A DNA stretch of 64,000 nucleotides from NC2004 sp050874905 (lineage in GTDB: Bacteria > Bacillota > Clostridia > Lachnospirales > Lachnospiraceae): contig JBNMLP010000011.1 of the NCBI GenBank assembly GCA_050874905.1, positions 1 to 64,000 on the forward strand, written 5' to 3'. The notes beneath the pieces are model-generated. The model ran no database searches. It was not told the origin of the DNA and was given only the letters and a program-made list of their open reading frames with translations. Position numbers and translations under genes: made by a program. Positions 59,751-64,000 of the stretch are shown in pieces; the first letter of the stretch is position 1, and every line of letters starts with the position of its first letter.

Positions 59751-60098
59751 TTATTCTGTTTCGGAGGTATCCGTTTCTTCCGGATCAACCTCACTTTGTT
59801 CCGGCACTTCATATTGAATGGCATCCTCTTTTAAAAATGCCGCTTCACTTTCCCGCAGCAGGTTCACCTCATGATCCAGCCACGCGATCACTTCATTCAT
59901 GCCATCCTCCGTATAAGGGAAACGGTTATAGTGTTTCTTTTCCTCCGGAGTTTTATCATAGATAAATGGTCCCGGCCAGCACACCGACTCCAGTTCCTCT
60001 TCGCCCCGGTAAATGCGGTAATAAAGAGGACCGTCACTTCCCATATACGTGTTCTTTTTGTAATAATTCAAAACATAAAGCTGGTTTCTGGGAATCAT
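59751..60098 (-). CDS. Hypothetical 115-residue soluble protein
   Basis: No family recognised. The first 75 residues look like a small alpha/beta domain with many aromatics (YRIYRGEEELESVCWPGPFI, HYNRFPYTEDGMNEVIAWLD); the last 35 are acidic and disordered (EQSEVDPEETDTSETE). No TM segment. ATG with GGGAG seven bases upstream, 15 bp after the end of the 688-residue gene, so it is the second gene of that operon. Convergent with the tRNA genes. Confidence 0.7.
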   Translation of the reverse strand: MIPRNQLYVLNYYKKNTYMGSDGPLYYRIYRGEEELESVCWPGPFIYDKTPEEKKHYNRFPYTEDGMNEVIAWLDHEVNLLRESEAAFLKEDAIQYEVPEQSEVDPEETDTSETE

Positions 60099-60113
60099 AT
60101 CACCACTCCCATA

Positions 60114-62177
60114 TTATGCCAGATCGTACATCAATTTCTTAATTACGATCCAAAGTGTTGTTCTTAAATCATCTGCCTCATAGAAATTGAGGTAAGAATC
60201 CTTATCGAATCCTACTTCCATCAGACGGGCGATCAGATCATTCAGATAGCTCTGTACATACTGTACATTCTCCTCCGTATTCTTTGCCAGATAATCTCCA
60301 ATGTTATTGATATAACTGATTACATTGCTCTCTGGTACAGAAGAAGTATTTGCACCGCCTGTTGTCTCATCGGATAACTCAATGACTTTACCTGTCTTTG
60401 TAACAATGACACGTTTGTTGCTTGCACCGGATGAACTGGATGGTTTTGGAGCAGACTTGGTCAAAAGCTCCTCTACTGCTTTGATCAGATATGCAACGGA
60501 ATAGGTACGTTCCTCTTTCGTTGCAGCATCCTGTCCTTTTTCTACATACTGATTCCATAACCACTCGGACTTGCTCACGCAGTCTGCAACCTTGGCATTG
60601 GACATAAGCTTCTTGAACTCATCGTTTCCACCGCCACCAAACTTGAATCCACCGGACTGTACCGGAGTATATTTGTTGGAAAGAACAATGCCTTCATAAG
60701 CTCTCTGCAACTGTTTCTCCACCTTACGCGGATCGTAGCCGTTGCTCATCACCTGTACCTTTGCCTGTTCGACTCCGTTCTTTACCATATCCTCTGCTGC
60801 CATGAATACCAGATGCTTCTGACGATCCTCCAGCATGGATTTGATCTCCAAATTGGTCTTGTTCTTCTCGATGATAGAATCCTTACGGATCTTAAATGCT
60901 TTGATCTTCTCGCGGATACTGAATAATCCCTTTAACAATGCAGGATTACCATTGATATAGTTACCGATCCAGTTCAACTCGATAAATTGGTGCTCAATCT
61001 TGTTAGAAAGTTCATATACATTATCTCCGTTAAACAATACATTCAACGTAGTGTAGAGCATATCGAGAATCTCGTACTTCTCTTCCCAGGAACGATTTGA
61101 CATATCCTGATTTACCAGCGCCTTGATTCCACACTCAAAGAATACGAGGTTATACTCATAAAGTCCTTCAAAAATGTTGCTCTTATCTGCCAGGGAAGAT
61201 CCGGTACCAAGCACCTGCAGATTCTTCTTCATCACAGGATCTTCCTCGATGTACTTGCATACCTTCTTAATAAAAGCAGATACATCAGCGATCAGACCAT
61301 CAATACGACGGTTATAAATCTCCTGTTTGGAAATTGCTGTTACGACTGCACGGTTCAACACATTGGTATTGCGGGTATTATCACAGTTGCGGATCAGATC
61401 CTTGAAACTGTCATATACTTTCATGTTGTCTACCGGTATGTACTCTGCATTCAATCCATAGAATTCAAATGCTTTATCATAATTCAGATTCTTAATATAT
61501 TCATTGAACATACCCATAGAGAACTGGATCTTGTAGTCATTGGCTACATCGTCATCCTCTACCAGATAGTCATAAAATACTTCCAGATTATTAAGATATA
61601 ACTCAGAGTTGGTATGGCTGGTCAGATCCATATCCATGACAACGCTGATCAGATCTAAGTAACCCATGACTGCCTTGTCAAAATTCTTTGGACGATCATC
61701 CTCTTCCAATGCCTGATAATAGCAGTTGATCATCTGTGGTGCAACCTTCTCACCGATCAGACGCATCGCATCCTCAAAACGATCTGACTGATACAGATAG
61801 ATCAGCCATACACTATAACGGTAAATACCACCTACGGAAATCTCTCCATCAATATCAGCCGGATCATGATCCCCATAAATATGATGATAAAGAGGCTCGA
61901 TCCAATCTTCGATCTCATACTTATCTGCCTGTTTAATATGGATATTTACAAACTCCTGCAGCTTGTATAACTTCTCTGACTGTGCCTTGATATCGTCCGG
62001 AACATTCATCTGGGTAATATCAAATTCATTGTCTTTTAAGTAGTCGATCACCAGCGTATAGAAACCATCTTCCAACTGCTCATTTAAAAAATGTATAAAC
62101 AGTCCCTTGTTGCCGGATGCCGCTAAATTCATCAGGCTGTGGTCTGTCTGTGACATGTTTACTGATAAACTGTTCAT
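60114..62177 (-). CDS. Large cytoplasmic protein of unknown function (about 687 residues)
   Basis: I do not recognise a family. No TM segment or signal peptide; mainly helical and acidic. N-terminal half has repeated hydrophobic helices of TPR-like feel (YSVWLIYLYQSDRFEDAMRL; FNEYIKNLNYDKAFEFYGLN). A basic/Gln helix region (about 445-505) is followed by a Gly patch (GGFKFGGGGNDEF), a Ser/Lys linker (PKPSSSSGASNKR) and a final helical domain. ATG 62177 was chosen (AGGAGG seven bases upstream; GTG 62180 is adjacent). A strong promoter precedes it, suggesting high expression. A scaffold or stress role is only a guess. Confidence 0.75.
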   Translation of the reverse strand: MNSLSVNMSQTDHSLMNLAASGNKGLFIHFLNEQLEDGFYTLVIDYLKDNEFDITQMNVPDDIKAQSEKLYKLQEFVNIHIKQADKYEIEDWIEPLYHHIYGDHDPADIDGEISVGGIYRYSVWLIYLYQSDRFEDAMRLIGEKVAPQMINCYYQALEEDDRPKNFDKAVMGYLDLISVVMDMDLTSHTNSELYLNNLEVFYDYLVEDDDVANDYKIQFSMGMFNEYIKNLNYDKAFEFYGLNAEYIPVDNMKVYDSFKDLIRNCDNTRNTNVLNRAVVTAISKQEIYNRRIDGLIADVSAFIKKVCKYIEEDPVMKKNLQVLGTGSSLADKSNIFEGLYEYNLVFFECGIKALVNQDMSNRSWEEKYEILDMLYTTLNVLFNGDNVYELSNKIEHQFIELNWIGNYINGNPALLKGLFSIREKIKAFKIRKDSIIEKNKTNLEIKSMLEDRQKHLVFMAAEDMVKNGVEQAKVQVMSNGYDPRKVEKQLQRAYEGIVLSNKYTPVQSGGFKFGGGGNDEFKKLMSNAKVADCVSKSEWLWNQYVEKGQDAATKEERTYSVAYLIKAVEELLTKSAPKPSSSSGASNKRVIVTKTGKVIELSDETTGGANTSSVPESNVISYINNIGDYLAKNTEENVQYVQSYLNDLIARLMEVGFDKDSYLNFYEADDLRTTLWIVIKKLMYDLA

Positions 62178-62219
62178 CACGATTCCTCCTTCATAGATCT
62201 AATACATTCACTATGAATC

Positions 62220-62248
62220 ATTTTAGCACATGACATAGCTTCTTTCAA
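62220..62248 (-). promoter_or_regulatory. Strong promoter of the 688-residue gene
   Basis: Minus strand TTGAAA (62243-62248), 17-base spacer ending in TGC, TAAAAT (62220-62225): good -35, ideal spacing and an extended -10, about 43 bases before the ATG. Confidence 0.75.
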
Positions 62249-62369
62249 GGTAAAACTGTATTTTTATCTGTATTTTTCACAAGATATTTTATCACTTTTC
62301 CACAAAAAAGGATTCTTTGACAAAATTGCTTGTCTGCTCTTTGTAACATTTTATCTTTTTTTCCAGCAA

Positions 62370-62392
62370 CAATTGTACATATAGTACAATTG
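62370..62392. promoter_or_regulatory. Perfect 23-bp dyad upstream of the 688-residue gene
   Basis: CAATTGTAC, ATATA, GTACAATTG: a perfect 9-bp inverted repeat with a 5-base centre, between the trp terminator and the promoter at 62220-62248. Its size fits an operator for a dimeric regulator. No matching regulator gene is in the window. Confidence 0.5.
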
Positions 62393-62415
62393 CACAATAA
62401 AAGTCTAAAAAGCAA

Positions 62416-62469
62416 AAGAAATAGCAGGCTTTCTTGTGCAATGTTGCCAAGCCGTTCCTGCTATTTCTT
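62416..62469 (-). terminator. Terminator of the trp genes
   Basis: AAGAAATAGCAGG (62416-62428) pairs exactly with CCTGCTATTTCTT (62457-62469), 13 bp; on the minus strand it is followed by a T-rich tract. It overlaps the region directly after the trpA stop at 62476. Confidence 0.88.
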
Positions 62470-62475
62470 ACAATG

Positions 62476-63261
62476 CTATTGATTCATTTCTGCTTTAAAT
62501 GTCTTGATGTAATCTGCGATCACAGAAAGATCATATTGATGTTCTTCCATCAGGCGGATAAAGGCACTACCCACAATTGCGCCGTCGATCACATCCTTTT
62601 GCGGCATGACATCTTCGGCGGTACGGATACCAAATCCCATCATAACAGGAACCGGGGACTGTTTCTTTACCTCTTTCAGATATGCTGTGACATTTTCATG
62701 GAAGGTCGCACTCTGTCCGGTTACACCCATTGAAGAGACACAGTATACAAAGCCACGCGCATCGTTTACGATCATCGGAATACGATCTTTGGAAACCGGA
62801 GATACCAGCTGGATCAGGATCGGAGCATCCTCTGTCAGATACTCTCTGATCTCGTACTGTTCCTCATACGGAAGATCCGGTACAATCAGACCATCCACTC
62901 CGGCATTTTTACATTCCGTCACAAATGCTTCCACACCATAATGCAGGATCGTATTGTAATACATCATAAAGATCAGCGGCACTTCGCAATCCTTGCGCAG
63001 TTCCTTTACCGCTTCCAATACCATCGTAAGGTTGGTTCCCTTCTGGATGGAGCGGTAAGACGCATCCTGAATGACCGGACCATCGGCAACCGGATCAGAA
63101 AATGGGATTCCAAGTTCGATCACATCGACTCCGGCTTTCTCCTGTGCCTTTATGATCTCGATCGTATGCTTCATGTCCGGAAGACCTGCTGTCATATAGG
63201 TAATCAATGCTTTTTCCTTTGTCTCTTTTAAGACTTTCATTCTCTCTTCTATACGATTCAT
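62476..63261 (-). CDS. trpA: Tryptophan synthase alpha chain
   Basis: A 261-residue TIM barrel that cleaves indole-3-glycerol phosphate. Active-site motif VDVIELGIPFSDPVADGPVI with the catalytic Glu and Asp is intact; the phosphate-binding loops (MGFGIRTAEDV; GAIVGSAFIRLM) are present. It overlaps trpB by one base (stop and start share a base) and is the last gene of the trp operon, since a terminator follows. Confidence 0.96.
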   Translation of the reverse strand: MNRIEERMKVLKETKEKALITYMTAGLPDMKHTIEIIKAQEKAGVDVIELGIPFSDPVADGPVIQDASYRSIQKGTNLTMVLEAVKELRKDCEVPLIFMMYYNTILHYGVEAFVTECKNAGVDGLIVPDLPYEEQYEIREYLTEDAPILIQLVSPVSKDRIPMIVNDARGFVYCVSSMGVTGQSATFHENVTAYLKEVKKQSPVPVMMGFGIRTAEDVMPQKDVIDGAIVGSAFIRLMEEHQYDLSVIADYIKTFKAEMNQ

Positions 63262-64000
63262 TATTTATTCATATCCTTTCCTTCTAAATACTGTGCTACT
63301 GTGTGTACGTCTTTGTCTCCACGGCCAGACAGGCAGACGATCATAATATCGTCCGGCTTCATTGTCTTTGCCTTTTTAAATGCATATGCCATCGCATGCG
63401 CACTCTCGATCGCCGGAATGATTCCTTCTACCCGGCAAAGCTCCAGCAGCGCATCGATACATTCCTTATCCGTGATCGATACATACTGGGCACGCCCGGT
63501 ATCCCGAAGATATGCATGCTCCGGACCAACGCCCGGATAATCCAGTCCCGCAGAAATGGAATGAGCAAGCTGTACATTTCCATCATCATCCTGCAGCAGA
63601 TAGGAACGCATTCCGTGTAACACGCCCGGTTTTCCAAGTGCCATGGCAGAAGCATGCTTTCCTGTTTCGATTCCAAGACCTGCTGCCTCTACACCGATCA
63701 GCTCCACATCCTTCTCGTCGATAAACTCAGCAAACATTCCGATTGAATTGGAACCGCCACCACAGCAGGCGATTACCGTATCCGGAAGCCGTCCCTCTTT
63801 TTCCAGGATCTGCTTCTTTGCCTCTTTACTGATGATACGCTGAAATTCCTTGACCATCTCCGGATATGGATGCGGACCAACCGCAGAACCGATCACGTAG
63901 AAGGTATCTTCTGCTTCCTTCGCCCAGGTACGGATTGCTTCATTTGTCGCATCCTTTAAAGTAGCACTGCCGGAGCTTACGGATACCACCTTTGCACCAA
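63261..64000 (-). CDS. trpB: Tryptophan synthase beta chain, 3' part
   Basis: The frame runs to the right edge of the window, so the N-terminal 40 percent, including the PLP lysine, is outside. Visible TrpB features are VVSVSSGSATLKDATNEAIR, the PLP phosphate loop ACCGGGSNSIGMFAEF, ISAGLDYPGVGPEHAYL and the C-terminal MIVCLSGRGDKDV. It condenses indole with serine. The ATG at 63989 is internal and not the start. Confidence 0.96.
   Translation of the reverse strand, partial: GAKVVSVSSGSATLKDATNEAIRTWAKEAEDTFYVIGSAVGPHPYPEMVKEFQRIISKEAKKQILEKEGRLPDTVIACCGGGSNSIGMFAEFIDEKDVELIGVEAAGLGIETGKHASAMALGKPGVLHGMRSYLLQDDDGNVQLAHSISAGLDYPGVGPEHAYLRDTGRAQYVSITDKECIDALLELCRVEGIIPAIESAHAMAYAFKKAKTMKPDDIMIVCLSGRGDKDVHTVAQYLEGKDMNK

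Noticed and set aside
59585..59965. Open frame running through both tRNA genes
   Set aside because: It results from the repeated tRNA sequence and overlaps two certain RNA genes and a convergent coding gene.
1..64000. CRISPR arrays, prophage genes, rRNA genes, riboswitches of well-known classes
   Set aside because: I looked for regularly spaced repeats, phage structural or integrase genes, rRNA segments and T-box or similar conserved leader sequences and saw none.

Overview
The window looks like a chromosomal segment of a motile, low-to-moderate GC Gram-positive bacterium of the Clostridia, most likely a Lachnospiraceae member close to Roseburia/Agathobacter (inference from gene content and order, not from a database match). 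Supporting signs are a Bacillus/Clostridium-type fla/che operon headed by codY and closed by sigD, FliY and CheC/CheD chemotaxis components, strong AGGAGG ribosome-binding sites, SleB- and YlmC/YmxH-type genes, and VanRS-like and BceRS-like envelope-stress systems. No phage, plasmid or CRISPR features were seen.

Layout. 1-366: the 3' end of an IS1182-like insertion sequence. 368-36531 (almost all minus strand, transcribed right to left): a nearly complete fla/che locus in the order flgB-flgC-fliE-fliF-fliG-fliH-fliI-fliJ-motE-like-fliK-flgD-(TIGR02530 gene)-flgE-flbD-motA-motB-fliL-fliM-fliY-cheY-fliO-fliP-fliQ-fliR-flhB-flhA-flhF-flhG-pilZ, then an interruption, then cheB-cheA-cheW-cheC-cheD-(membrane protein)-sigD-fapA-(two small genes)-MltG-like. 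The interruption at 9044-11484 is a mixed-strand block with a SleB-type wall hydrolase, a very Cys/Gly-rich 75-residue protein, an uncharacterised short gene and a translationally coupled pair of unknown genes. Just downstream of it, CheB consists of only the methylesterase domain and has its own extended -10 promoter.

36660-43235: codY, topA, dprA, comM (yifB) and nrdR, then ylmC/ymxH. The dprA-topA-codY-flgB order is the one known from Bacillus. 43346-45487 (plus strand): a one-TM protein and glmM. 45505-49273: an M29-type aminopeptidase with an extra N-terminal domain, three small membrane proteins (one VanZ-like) and pyrE. 49438-59398: an envelope-stress region with a C39-type peptidase, a VanRS-like two-component pair, a BceABRS-like antimicrobial-peptide sensing and resistance operon, a MATE exporter and a CmpB-like membrane protein. 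The bceA leader holds a 174-bp long imperfect palindrome behind a candidate BceR operator. 59571-59743: two identical tRNA-Gly(GCC) genes. 59751-62177: two genes of unknown function, one encoding a 688-residue cytoplasmic protein behind a strong promoter. 62476-64000: trpA and the 3' part of trpB, closed by a good terminator.

How it works together. The fla genes encode the basal body, hook, export gate, stator and the C-ring switch. CheA/CheW/CheY with CheB, CheC, CheD and FliY carry signal and adaptation, and sigma-D would turn on flagellin and other late genes outside the window. CodY at the head of the locus links motility to nutrient state. No single feature here is proven to be a new system. 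The best candidates for novelty are the cassette that interrupts fla/che, the Cys/Gly-rich protein, the long palindrome in the bce leader and the 688-residue orphan.
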